A stretch of DNA of 64,000 bases from Ochromonas danica (Eukaryota; Sar; Chrysophyceae; Chromulinales; Chromulinaceae). Each line of letters opens with the position of its first letter. Position 1 is the stretch's first letter. Location: assembly GCA_015146655.1 (NCBI GenBank), contig VKHL01000050.1, forward strand, positions 122,404 through 186,403, given 5' to 3'. Positions 55,081 to 64,000 of this stretch are shown here, one piece after another. Made by a program: the position numbers and the translations under genes. Under the pieces are notes generated by a model. The model did no database searches. It had not been told where the DNA came from and worked only from the letters and a program-made list of their open reading frames with translations.

Positions 55081-55732
55081 TGTGTAGTTAGTAGTGGAAA
55101 TAAGAAAGAAAACAACAATCAGCCAATCAGCAGCTTTGATGATTATTGAATGACAATGACCAAGTCAAACAGTCAAACAGTCAGTCAGTCAGTTAGACAG
55201 TAAGTCAGTTATTTAGACAGTCAGTTGGTTGATAAGTTCCTGGAGTTGATTGGTTTTGGTTGATTAGTTCTCTTCAATCCAACAAAGTGGGAGTCAAAGA
55301 GAAAGGAGAAGAAGAATCGCAAAGGAATCGCGGCGATCAGGAGATATCCTGTAGCCGTTAGCCTTTCTTTCCTACTGTACACTAAATAGACTGTCACGAG
55401 AATAGCATCATAACATAACATCAATACCATTATTATCAATATCATGCTACATAGGCGAGGGGCGCTTTGTAACTCTCAACAACGAAGGAAAGGAAAAGCA
55501 AGAAAGCACCACAAAGTACTCTAACCACAAAGTAGTGTAAAGTAGTGTAGATACCACAGCTACACCACAGCACAGACAACATAGACATACAGATAACATA
55601 AATTAGACAATACACAAGACTGTGTACAGTAGAAGACACACAGTCAACACACAGTCAACACAACATGAAAAAGACAGAAAACAAAACATTCGAATAGAAT
55701 AGAATACACGATGGTGATGATGACTTCGAAGA
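55081..55732. other. Intergenic between convergent genes
   Basis: 652 bp. Contains a CAGT/CAGTCAGTTAGA-type short repeat (55165-55225) and ACACAGTCAACACA direct repeats (about 55637-55660). No coding frame with an ATG and family support. Confidence 0.4.
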
Positions 55733-58700
55733 TCATTTGCTAAGAAGTTCATGCGATGCAATGCTAATGCTGCTGGAGCTCTCACTCTCATACGATGAAC
55801 TAGTCGAGCTCTTCTGACTGCCATTGTCATCGTTAATGGTCTTCTTGCTCTCATCACGGCTAGAAGAAGAGTCACTGGTCGACGTGCTGCTATGGCTGTT
55901 ACTATTATCGGTCTTAAAGGACAGAGCAATATTGCGAATACTGTATGCCATGCTGTTTCTCTGAAGAGACTTGATGTCAATACTGTTGGTCTGGTCGAAG
56001 GTCTCTTCATCTTCCTTCACATCTCCAGCAGGCCATGAGGAGGCATAGGCTGCGCGGACATCTTCGCCCAAGGAGAAGCGAATCTCGGACAGCAAGGAGG
56101 AGTCCAGGCTACTCGTGCTGTTGCTGCGACTGTTGCTGTCATCACTGCCACTCACACTGATCACGTCTTCACTCCACAAGTCGCCCAGGACAAACGATGG
56201 CGATTCGTTCTCCCAAGACACTGATATCTCGGGCTCAACATAAGACATGCTTTGCTTCACACGGATATAGTCCCAAACAAGCATGACCACTAGAGCAACA
56301 ACAGCTACAACGAGGATGATGATATAAACAGGCTTGTCAATGAAGAGATAGAAAGCGTATGTCAGACCCGCTAATATACATGGCTCTAACACACGAATGA
56401 CGACACTTTGAATTTGAAGAGGAAAATGTGCCGCCACTCTCACGAGCAATGAGACAAGAAAGGATCTGGGCAGAAGCGACCAGATATTATGCAGCAGCCA
56501 GTAGTTGGTGGAGACTGTGCTCTTCCTCTCCTTCTCCTCCTCTCTGATCGCCTGCAGCTTCTCTTGCCAAGGTCTACCAGCAGCCCCTGGCAGATGATTG
56601 GAGTATGACAACACGATGTGACTCTCCAGGAGGTCGGGGAAGTGTTTGGCAACACGATGAGAAACAAAGAGATAAGAAGGTGCATTGAGACAGATCGCTT
56701 GCTTCTCTTCATGCGATGGATTGCAGAGAACATCAATCCTGCTCTGCACCAGACCATAGACCTCGCGAACTTCCTTGGCAACCAAATTAGGAACAATGAA
56801 GTGAAACCACATGCATTGCAGGGTTTCGAAGATGAACATGTCCAATACAAGCTGAAGAATCCATTGCTGGAGAAAGTCCTCCTGCCAGTTCACCCCCTTG
56901 CTGTACCCCTTTAACATGGTGTAGTAAACGAAGAAGAAGTTCAGACCGAAGATGAAGCAAGCGATGACAATTTTCGTCAGACGAGAAGAAACAGACAGCT
57001 TCTCGAAGTCTAATTCCACTTTGAGTGAGAAGATACGAGCAGCTGGAGTGGTTCTTCCCAACAAATCCACCACAAAGGACACGAGGAGCTCAAATCCTCG
57101 TTCAATGTCAGACACTTCAGCTAACTCTTTGATCAATTCCTCAGCACTTTGGTTGACTTCGCTCAGCTCATGATCCACAATGTCTTGCACATTGCAGATG
57201 GTTTGTTCTTTCCAGCAGCCAAGGCGATAGTGAGTATAAGGTCTTTCCAGGAAGGCGCCTTGTCTGCTATCCACTCCCCATGCCAGATCAAACTTATTCC
57301 GCAGATCCAACTTCAAGATTTCTCTCTGGAAGGCAATATCTCTTTGTAGACTGTGTACAGAAGATAAATTTAGTCCTGGCATGGGAAGAAATCTGAACAA
57401 ATAGGCGCGGAAGGGATTGTCTTGATATCGCACAGTCACTTGCTTGATCAGACGATCACTTCGCCGTACTCGTCGTTCTTGGTATTTCCTGCTTTGAGTT
57501 GCCACATAATCATAGCAGCTGCGTATGACTTCATGGTAAGTAGTTAGGGTGATCTGCGGAATCGCTCGATGAGCAACAGCCACGTTGCTATTAGTTTGTC
57601 CTTTCTCAGGCACAGCCTCCACAGCCAAACTCGGCCAGATCTGGTCCTTCGAAGCGCGCACAGATGAAGAGGCGTTGAAGAAGATTGCCACTGTGGAGTC
57701 AGACGAACCTCTTGTTGTTATTTTAGCTCCTTGGAAGCGGGCAGAAGGAGTAATTGATCGCGCTTCTTCTATGAGAGAATCTGCAGAGAAGCAAGACATC
57801 TCACCACTTTGATCAATGACATCATCTCCTGCTTCAATACCAGGGCCCTCGTCTTCATTACGTGTCTCAGGAGAAGCTGAAGAGGTTGGAGGAGATAGTG
57901 ATGACGGGGCGCCAAGCATCCGCATCAAGTTTTCCAGTGGATCTGATGCCAAACAAGTGGCAAAGGAGATAAGCATAGAAATGTACATTGAAGTAGTGAC
58001 GGAGAAAGAGGGCTGTGCAAAGGAACATGTGCTATCAGTCCACTTGCAATAACTGTCTTTGCTGTTCAGCATATACTTGCGAGCAATGCAATCCGAGTAG
58101 TTCGTGTGAGTGGGACAAGAGCCATCATCATCGGGATAATTGAGGTCATAAAGCAAAGCTAACAAGAATAGCAAGAAGCTCTGCATGGTCACCATCTCAA
58201 TCACCAGCAACATGGGTGAGCGCTGTTGATGCAGGCGGAAGAAGTAGTTGACATAGGCATGGTGCTTGTATAACTCACTGTACAGACTTGCTAGCAAGCG
58301 ATCATTCTCGAAGACAGCAGGGAAAATAGAGGATATGTACGCACTCAGCTTGTTTCGAATATCTTCAAGTTCATCACTGGGTTTAGTGACGCCATGTACA
58401 GCCAGTGCAGCATTAGAACCCAGGGACTCAATAGCTTTAATTCTGTTCCTTCGACCAAGCAAATTCCACGGGAAATATTGTTTGAGTCTTTCTCTATATG
58501 CATTAGCTTTGTCGTGAACAGCAGATTCGTCATGAAGCTTCTTGCTCTTCTTCCTCCACCCCCAAGAGAAGTAGAAGACAAGGAAGATGGAGGAACCCCA
58601 AAGAGAGCTGAAGATCGAGATGATAATATAAGCCTTGCCCAGAGCAGCAGCACTAGTGAAAGAGCTGGATGCTTGGAAGGTGTTCGACCAGTCGGATGCC

Positions 58701-61700
58701 ATGTACTTCATCACTAAAGCTGCAGCTACGACTCCGCTGCCGGTGGTGGCACTTAACTCACAGCGACAAGTGATAGTAGTTTCCGTGGCATTGATGACAA
58801 AGCATTGACTATTACTTGTCGTCAGTTTCCCCGGGATATTGATCGAAGTGCAAGTCGAGCTCAAGACTGGACATTTGCCATAATAAATACCCGCTGTACC
58901 ATCACATTGATACTTCATCACTGTGCCTGAGTCGATGCAGGTAAAGTTCTTCAATGCCTTGATTTTGGCTTCGCATTCAATGGAAAACGATATGGGTGTG
59001 GAGTTAGTTGTTGAAGTCTTCGTCAATGTGACGTCAACGTATTCCACATTTGTGCCTTTAACAACCACAACATTGGAATTCAGCGTGCCGGAAACATTCG
59101 CTGAGCTCCAGGCGGATTGATCCGTCACAACGACAGCAACAGAGGAAGAGGAAGAGTTGGCTGCGGTGGTGACAGTCACGGTAGGGAGAGTTGTGAGTTG
59201 TCCAGTACTGAGAAGAAGCTGCTCTTGAGTCGTCAGTGCTATGGGAATCGTGATCACTTGCGAAGAGGAACTGCCCGTACTCTCATAAACATAGGAGGTG
59301 ACGCGAACTCCGTCATAGACAGCACTATACGAGCCTGTGCTAGAGTCTGAGAGGATGTTACTCAAAACATTCAAAACGACGGCAGAAGAGGAAGAACTAT
59401 TGCTGCTGCTCATGAACAAGAAATCTGTCACGGCTGTGTAGACAGGATCTAATACATCTGCAACCTCCAAGTAGAAGTCGGTATTGACCTGCAATGCCTC
59501 GGAAGACAAATAGTTTGCCAAACTTCTGATGAAGAGAGCAACAGCTTTAGAGGAAATGTCATCCTCATTGCGAACAATCTCTGCCATTAGATAGGCGAAA
59601 TCAAGCAAAGAGCTGCGGCTTAAATCACTACTGCTCGAAGAATTTAAAGGACTCACAGAGAGTGCCTGATGCTCAACAACTGTGGATAAGCCATAGATCA
59701 GCTGAGACCTCACAGACTGTGCCTGTGCAAGCTCTGATGTCTTCACGGAGCATGTGGATCCTCCATAACCATAGTCACACTTACAAATAGCCTCGCATGA
59801 AGCAGAGAACAAAGAACAAGATGGCACCAGCTTGGAGGCATTGGAGGCAGAGACCAAGTTACATTTGCCATGCCCAGAGCAAGTGGGAGAATTGCAGGTC
59901 TTGCTTCGATCCACACAAAGACCCGTATTTTGATTGCAATACTGCCAAGAAGGACAGCTCTGAGAAGAAGAGCACTTGCGAGTAGCAGTGGAAAAGTTCT
60001 GACTGATCTCTGCGTAGGAGATACACGGATTGTTGTTGTTCTCATCTTCCTCTACAGAAACATATCCACTCAAACAGCTACCACAGGTGTTGGCAATGGA
60101 GTGACAGGGGGAACGATGCAAGTCAGCGCAATTCGGAGAAGCTGAGCAATTGATCACATTCAACGAGGCTACCGAAGCGGACAGAACATTGAGAAGCTTG
60201 CTCACGTCAGAGTTCGCTTCATTATCATATTCAATCAACAAAGAGGATATTATCTCTGACAGTGTTGAGTTGGTTTGTCCACCAGGGAGTCGTTCGTCCA
60301 TAGCAACTGTTTGATAAAGTCGATTACTCTCAGCCCCAAGATCATCTCTAGCAGAGACTGCCACTTGAAGAAAGACACTTCCATTTGCTTGCACTGGCAG
60401 CAAAGCATATGTATAGGCGATTTCAGACCATTTGCTCAGAGGTAGATAAAGTTCGCCTCCTAGATTCTCTTCATATAGAAAGCTGTATTCATAGAGTAGA
60501 GGCAGATCTTCGTCCCACCACAAATCTGTGTAAAGGAAGAAAGCTGTGTCAAAGGGCTGTCCATAGTGAGGATCTACACTCAATCGGCCAGATCGGGGAG
60601 GAGCATTAACACTAACAGATAGTGCTAAAGAACTTTCACCGCATCTCACATTAAATGTGTAGGTAGATCCTTCCACCATATTAAGGGAAGAAGGAGAAAG
60701 ACTAGTGAGAGAGAACATAGTGAGTTGGTTTGCCGGAATAGCTTTGGTCGTCAGAAGATATCCATGAGTAGTTGACAATGTTCCGTCTCGTAATAACACT
60801 CCACTCACAGTCCAGGACGCGTTACATTTCACCTTCGACATGATGCTGCTTGATAAAGGGAGATTGCCATCTTTGTTCACTCGATTAACACTGGCAGCTG
60901 AAGTTAGCAGGTTGATCATGGGGTTAGCAGAGGGAATTACTTTGATCTCAACACTGTGACTCGCATTTCTACCCGTCGCTCTGTCGAACACGTATACTGT
61001 GACTACCGTCGTAATGTTATACAAATATGAGCCGGTAGGTGCTGATATAGAAATCACAGGTGAAGTAAGATTGGTGGAGGAAATCAGAAGGGAACAGGAA
61101 AACCAACTGTCAATCAGCCGACTAGGTATCTGCGTCATGTTGCTGCTCTTGCAAGACCATTCATATGACAATGTCACAGCACTTCCATCTGGATCATAGC
61201 TAGAGGACGCATTTAGAGTCAGAACACTGCCTTCGGGCAAAAGTTGCTGTGATGCAGAGGGGACAATGCTTGCGACAAGATCAGACCTCTCAACTCTGAC
61301 ATACACAATCTCAAGAGAAGAGTTCAACTTTGAGTTCACGTTTGTAGCCACCACAGAAATAACATAGAGCGAGTCAGGCAGTAAGCTCTGACTAGGTAGT
61401 CTCACAGCATTCCAGACAGTTGATGTCTGCCAACCACTGGTCAGGTTATGGCCCACCAGTCGACGACGTGAAGACGAGTTATCGATGGCATCAACTCGCT
61501 CCAGAGACCAATGATAGCGCAAGTTGCTTCGCTCTCTTATTATCTGGCCACCAACATTGCGGAGATAGAAGGCATCAACTGTGAGAAGTAAAGGAGCATT
61601 CGCCTGCACAGTGCGATTGGCGGATCCTATGACAGAGACATAAATTAATGAGGAAACATTGGTTTCCTTGAAAATTTGCTCTCCATTATAGCAGGAAGAT

Positions 61701-64000
61701 AGCACAGTGCAAATAGAATAGCGTAGACGATATTGATCACCAAGTTTGGCCATCCCCGCGAAATCTTGATTCGTCAGAGTCACAAAAGAAGAGTTCACAA
61801 ACCGTGCTTCGATCAAATGTGATAAATCGGTCATGTTCATATCGTCATCAATGCTTTGAAGCTGAAAAGAGGCATTGAGAAATGACCACCCACCTATGAT
61901 ATCACAGAATGAAAACTCCATTTGCCAAATAGCAACATTAGACGATGAGTTATGATAAGCTATAGCCGCAAGAATGGACCTTTTGGTTGTTTTAGACAAA
62001 GTGACAGCGCGAGAACTGTCACCATCACTTGCCCCAACGCACTTACTACTGCCGCAGTAAAGTTGGAAAGAAGTATTACTGAGAAGACTCACTTGCAATT
62101 TGCCATAAATAGGAGGCGATAACGCATCCCGAACAAGCACTGTTGCGACAGACTCCCAATAGCATAAATACGTTAACTCAGGGGAAAATTTAAATATGGA
62201 AGAGCACAGGAAATCTTCGCCATAGTTCACAATGAAACGATAATTAAGATCTATACACAGTCCCAACGAACCATTTCTGCTGATAATGGACTCTATCTTT
62301 ACAAATCGCAAAACTGATAAATCCGTCGGAGCCAAGGAGGGTTGACTACTTGGGTGCCGTGTGGGTTGTCCACTCGGCTGACAAGACGGCTGACTACTTG
62401 GTTGACCACTGGGCTGGCTACTCGGCTGACTCGAAGGTTGACTTGATGGCTGCGAAGAAGGTTGAGAGGTAGGACGTCCAGTTGGCTGGGAGCTCGGTTG
62501 GCTACTTGGTTGCCGTGTGGGTTGTCCACTCGGCTGACAAGATGGCTGACTGCTTGGCCGACTACTGGGTTGGCTACTCGGCTGACTCGAAGGCTTGCTG
62601 GAAGGTTGCACTGTAGGAATGCTCGATGGCTGAGCAGATGGCACACCACTGGGAACACTACTTGGCTGACTGCTTGGAAGGGAAGAGGGTTGACCCGAAG
62701 GATGGGAAGAAGGCTGAGAGCTGGGACTTCCGATCGGCTGGGAACTCGGTTGGCTACTTGGTTGCCGTGTGGGTTGTCCACTCGGCTGACAAGACGGCAG
62801 ACTGCTTGGCCGACCACTGGGTACGCTACTCGGCTGACTCGAAGGTTGACTTGATGGCTGCGAAGAAGGCTGAGAGGTAGGACGTCCAGTTGGCTGGGAA
62901 CTCGGTTGGCTACTTGGTTGCCGTGTGGGTTGTCCACTCGGCTGACAAGACGGCTGACTGCTTGGTTGACCACTGGGCTGGCTACTCGGCTGACTCGAAG
63001 GTTGAACCGAAGGCTGCGAAGAAGGCTGAGAGGTAGGACGTCCAGTTGGCTGGGAACTCGGTTGGCTACTTGGTTGCCGTGTGGGTTGTCCACTCGGCTG
63101 ACAAGACGGCTGACTGCTTGGTTGACCACTGGGCTGGCTACTCGGCTGACTCGAAGGTTGAACCGAAGGCTGCGAAGAAGGCTGAGAGGTAGGACGTCCA
63201 GTTGGCTGGGAACTCGGTTGGCTACTTGGTTGCCGTGTGGGTTGTCCACTCGGCTGACAAGACGGCTGACTGCTTGGTTGACCACTGGGCTGGCTACTCG
63301 GCTGACTCGAAGGTTGAACCGAAGGCTGCGAAGAAGGCTGAGAGGTAGGACGTCCAGTTGGCTGGGAACTCGGTTGGCTACTTGGTTGCCGTGTGGGTTG
63401 TCCACTCGGCTGACAAGACGGCTGACTGCTTGGTTGACCACTGGGCTGGCTACTCGGCTGACTCGAAGGTTGAACCGAAGGCTGCGAAGAAGGCTGAGAG
63501 GTAGGACGTCCAGTTGGCTGGGAACTCGGTTGGCTACTTGGTTGCCGTGTGGGTTGTCCACTCGGCTGACAAGACGGCTGACTGCTTGGCCGACTACTGG
63601 GTTCGCTACTCGGCTGACTCGAAGGCTTGCTGGAAGGTTGCACTGTAGGAATGCTCGATGGCTGAGCAGATGGCACACCACTGGGAACACTACTTGGCTG
63701 ACTGCTTGGAAGGGAAGAGGGTTGACCCGAAGGATGGGAAGAAGGCTGAGAGCTGGGACTTCCGATCGGCTGGGAACTCGGTTGGCTACTTGGTTGCCGT
63801 GTGGGTTGTCCACTCGGCTGACAAGACGGCAGACTGCTTGGCCGACCACTGGGCTGGCTACTCGGCTGACTCGAAGGTTGACTTGATGGCTGCGAAGAAG
63901 GCTGAGAGGTAGGACGTTCAGTTGGCTGGGAACTCGGTTGGCTACTTGGTTGCCGTGTGGGTTGTCCACTCGGCTGACAAGACGGCAGACTGCTTGGCCG
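55733..64000 (-). CDS. Giant PSSQPS-repeat, REJ-like, multi-pass surface protein (5' end outside window)
   Basis: One uninterrupted reading frame to the right edge, over 2700 residues, stop at 55733. From the N-terminal side: (PSSQ/PTRQ/PSGQ)n stalk (62330-64000); Ig/REJ-like ectodomain with repeated NxS/T sites (60600-62300); Cys-rich part with an EGF-like motif CSGHGKC ... CKCDYGYGGSTC (59740-60150); Ser-rich beta region and a GPS-like CRCELSATTG before the first membrane segment (about 58620-58690). Further hydrophobic segments lie near 58150-58220, 57950-58010, 56905-56975, 56795-56870 and two at 56270-56400, then an acidic Ser-rich cytosolic tail. REJ + GPS + several membrane segments recall polycystin-1-like proteins, but no PLAT or channel domain is clear. 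Probably an adhesion/mechanosensing receptor; function unknown. Confidence 0.8.
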   Translation of the reverse strand, partial: RPSSLPSCQPSGQPTRQPSSQPSSQPTERPTSQPSSQPSSQPSSQPSSQPSGRPSSLPSCQPSGQPTRQPSSQPSSQPIGSPSSQPSSHPSGQPSSLPSSQPSSVPSGVPSAQPSSIPTVQPSSKPSSQPSSEPSSRPSSQPSCQPSGQPTRQPSSQPSSQPTGRPTSQPSSQPSVQPSSQPSSQPSGQPSSQPSCQPSGQPTRQPSSQPSSQPTGRPTSQPSSQPSVQPSSQPSSQPSGQPSSQPSCQPSGQPTRQPSSQPSSQPTGRPTSQPSSQPSVQPSSQPSSQPSGQPSSQPSCQPSGQPTRQPSSQPSSQPTGRPTSQPSSQPSVQPSSQPSSQPSGQPSSQPSCQPSGQPTRQPSSQPSSQPTGRPTSQPSSQPSSQPSSQPSSVPSGRPSSLPSCQPSGQPTRQPSSQPSSQPIGSPSSQPSSHPSGQPSSLPSSQPSSVPSGVPSAQPSSIPTVQPSSKPSSQPSSQPSSRPSSQPSCQPSGQPTRQPSSQPSSQPTGRPTSQPSSQPSSQPSSQPSSQPSGQPSSQPSCQPSGQPTRHPSSQPSLAPTDLSVLRFVKIESIISRNGSLGLCIDLNYRFIVNYGEDFLCSSIFKFSPELTYLCYWESVATVLVRDALSPPIYGKLQVSLLSNTSFQLYCGSSKCVGASDGDSSRAVTLSKTTKRSILAAIAYHNSSSNVAIWQMEFSFCDIIGGWSFLNASFQLQSIDDDMNMTDLSHLIEARFVNSSFVTLTNQDFAGMAKLGDQYRLRYSICTVLSSCYNGEQIFKETNVSSLIYVSVIGSANRTVQANAPLLLTVDAFYLRNVGGQIIRERSNLRYHWSLERVDAIDNSSSRRRLVGHNLTSGWQTSTVWNAVRLPSQSLLPDSLYVISVVATNVNSKLNSSLEIVYVRVERSDLVASIVPSASQQLLPEGSVLTLNASSSYDPDGSAVTLSYEWSCKSSNMTQIPSRLIDSWFSCSLLISSTNLTSPVISISAPTGSYLYNITTVVTVYVFDRATGRNASHSVEIKVIPSANPMINLLTSAASVNRVNKDGNLPLSSSIMSKVKCNASWTVSGVLLRDGTLSTTHGYLLTTKAIPANQLTMFSLTSLSPSSLNMVEGSTYTFNVRCGESSLALSVSVNAPPRSGRLSVDPHYGQPFDTAFFLYTDLWWDEDLPLLYEYSFLYEENLGGELYLPLSKWSEIAYTYALLPVQANGSVFLQVAVSARDDLGAESNRLYQTVAMDERLPGGQTNSTLSEIISSLLIEYDNEANSDVSKLLNVLSASVASLNVINCSASPNCADLHRSPCHSIANTCGSCLSGYVSVEEDENNNNPCISYAEISQNFSTATRKCSSSQSCPSWQYCNQNTGLCVDRSKTCNSPTCSGHGKCNLVSASNASKLVPSCSLFSASCEAICKCDYGYGGSTCSVKTSELAQAQSVRSQLIYGLSTVVEHQALSVSPLNSSSSSDLSRSSLLDFAYLMAEIVRNEDDISSKAVALFIRSLANYLSSEALQVNTDFYLEVADVLDPVYTAVTDFLFMSSSNSSSSSAVVLNVLSNILSDSSTGSYSAVYDGVRVTSYVYESTGSSSSQVITIPIALTTQEQLLLSTGQLTTLPTVTVTTAANSSSSSVAVVVTDQSAWSSANVSGTLNSNVVVVKGTNVEYVDVTLTKTSTTNSTPISFSIECEAKIKALKNFTCIDSGTVMKYQCDGTAGIYYGKCPVLSSTCTSINIPGKLTTSNSQCFVINATETTITCRCELSATTGSGVVAAALVMKYMASDWSNTFQASSSFTSAAALGKAYIIISIFSSLWGSSIFLVFYFSWGWRKKSKKLHDESAVHDKANAYRERLKQYFPWNLLGRRNRIKAIESLGSNAALAVHGVTKPSDELEDIRNKLSAYISSIFPAVFENDRLLASLYSELYKHHAYVNYFFRLHQQRSPMLLVIEMVTMQSFLLFLLALLYDLNYPDDDGSCPTHTNYSDCIARKYMLNSKDSYCKWTDSTCSFAQPSFSVTTSMYISMLISFATCLASDPLENLMRMLGAPSSLSPPTSSASPETRNEDEGPGIEAGDDVIDQSGEMSCFSADSLIEEARSITPSARFQGAKITTRGSSDSTVAIFFNASSSVRASKDQIWPSLAVEAVPEKGQTNSNVAVAHRAIPQITLTTYHEVIRSCYDYVATQSRKYQERRVRRSDRLIKQVTVRYQDNPFRAYLFRFLPMPGLNLSSVHSLQRDIAFQREILKLDLRNKFDLAWGVDSRQGAFLERPYTHYRLGCWKEQTICNVQDIVDHELSEVNQSAEELIKELAEVSDIERGFELLVSFVVDLLGRTTPAARIFSLKVELDFEKLSVSSRLTKIVIACFIFGLNFFFVYYTMLKGYSKGVNWQEDFLQQWILQLVLDMFIFETLQCMWFHFIVPNLVAKEVREVYGLVQSRIDVLCNPSHEEKQAICLNAPSYLFVSHRVAKHFPDLLESHIVLSYSNHLPGAAGRPWQEKLQAIREEEKERKSTVSTNYWLLHNIWSLLPRSFLVSLLVRVAAHFPLQIQSVVIRVLEPCILAGLTYAFYLFIDKPVYIIILVVAVVALVVMLVWDYIRVKQSMSYVEPEISVSWENESPSFVLGDLWSEDVISVSGSDDSNSRSNSTSSLDSSLLSEIRFSLGEDVRAAYASSWPAGDVKEDEETFDQTNSIDIKSLQRNSMAYSIRNIALSFKTDNSNSHSSTSTSDSSSSRDESKKTINDDNGSQKSSTSSSYESESSSSISIASHELLSK
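62330..64000 (-). repeat. Higher-order coding minisatellite (12-bp, 156-bp and 1032-bp periods)
   Basis: The basic unit is 4 codons (P-S-S-Q). A 52-codon block (156 bp) recurs nearly unchanged with starts at 62881, 63037, 63193, 63349 and 63505. A larger segment, including the distinctive IPTVQPSSKPSS part, repeats with an offset of 1032 bp (62581 against 63613). Synonymous sites are as conserved as others, so copies were recently homogenised. Confidence 0.95.

Noticed and set aside
62299-63969. Long ORFs in other frames over the repeat (a 556-aa minus frame and a 326-aa plus frame)
   Set aside because: They are by-products of the 12-bp-periodic PSSQ repeat, which leaves several frames open; only the P-S-S-Q frame continues into the non-repetitive 2000-residue body.
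62330-64000. Regularly spaced repeats that could suggest a CRISPR array
   Set aside because: The repeats are contiguous, in frame and without unique spacers, in a eukaryotic gene.

Overview
This window is nuclear DNA of a photosynthetic (or plastid-bearing) stramenopile alga, most likely an ochrophyte. The evidence is convergent. Short GT-AG introns interrupt many genes. Three proteins (KAS II, FtsY, a DEAD-box helicase) start with a signal peptide followed at once by Phe, the mark of bipartite targeting into red-derived complex plastids. A probable axonemal gene (CFAP70-like) implies flagella. Two genes carry the (P-S/T-x-x)n surface repeats common in stramenopiles. I cannot name the species. 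Genes are dense, on both strands, with intergenic gaps usually under 400 bp and no operons. Several neighbours are divergent and share short promoters.

Layout. 1-6.2 kb: 3' part of a DOT1-like methyltransferase, plastid KAS II (-), CFAP70-like TPR protein (+). 6.2-12.7 kb: TIM10 (-), USP39 (-), an unrecognised four-exon gene (+) followed by a shortened copy of itself, and a coiled-coil protein (-). 13.2-21.4 kb: a formin (+) with five WASH-complex-like repeats, convergent with an MDC1-like FHA/BRCT protein (-). 21.7-28.7 kb: two tandem tRNA-Leu genes, a membrane GTPase, a secreted CIA30-domain protein, a strongly palindromic gene-free stretch, a PT-repeat membrane protein, plastid FtsY and a serine/threonine dehydratase. 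28.8-36.2 kb: PRP17/CDC40, a flavin-reductase-like protein, an ANKRD39-like protein and a SEN1/senataxin-type helicase. 36.3-42.4 kb: an unrecognised acidic protein, a helical-repeat organellar protein, proteasome chaperone PSMD9, a VOC/glyoxalase protein with an 8-nt microexon, and a LOV-like PAS protein lacking the photoactive Cys. 42.7-50.4 kb: a seven-exon SENP6/7-type ULP protease, class III alcohol dehydrogenase, ribosomal protein uL13 (RPL13A) and the proteasome regulator PI31. 50.8-64 kb: a ZC2HC1-like zinc finger, plastid DEAD-box helicase, TTD14-like NTPase, and a giant PSSQPS-repeat multi-pass surface protein that runs off the right edge.

The genes are mostly housekeeping and do not form one pathway, although ubiquitin/SUMO/proteasome genes are well represented (USP39, ULP, PSMD9, PI31). 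The strongest unexplained signals are non-coding. An 8-bp palindrome, AACGCGTT (the yeast MCB / MluI cell-cycle-box core with AA/TT flanks), occurs eight times, always just upstream of a start codon. A ~190-bp near-perfect hairpin lies at 24.45-24.64 kb with two smaller hairpins beside it. A second element (consensus CGCAAYACAATAATAG) occurs in repeats upstream of both CDC40 and the ZC2HC1-like gene. Exon joins were placed by eye from splice signals, reading phase and family conservation; none was checked against transcripts.
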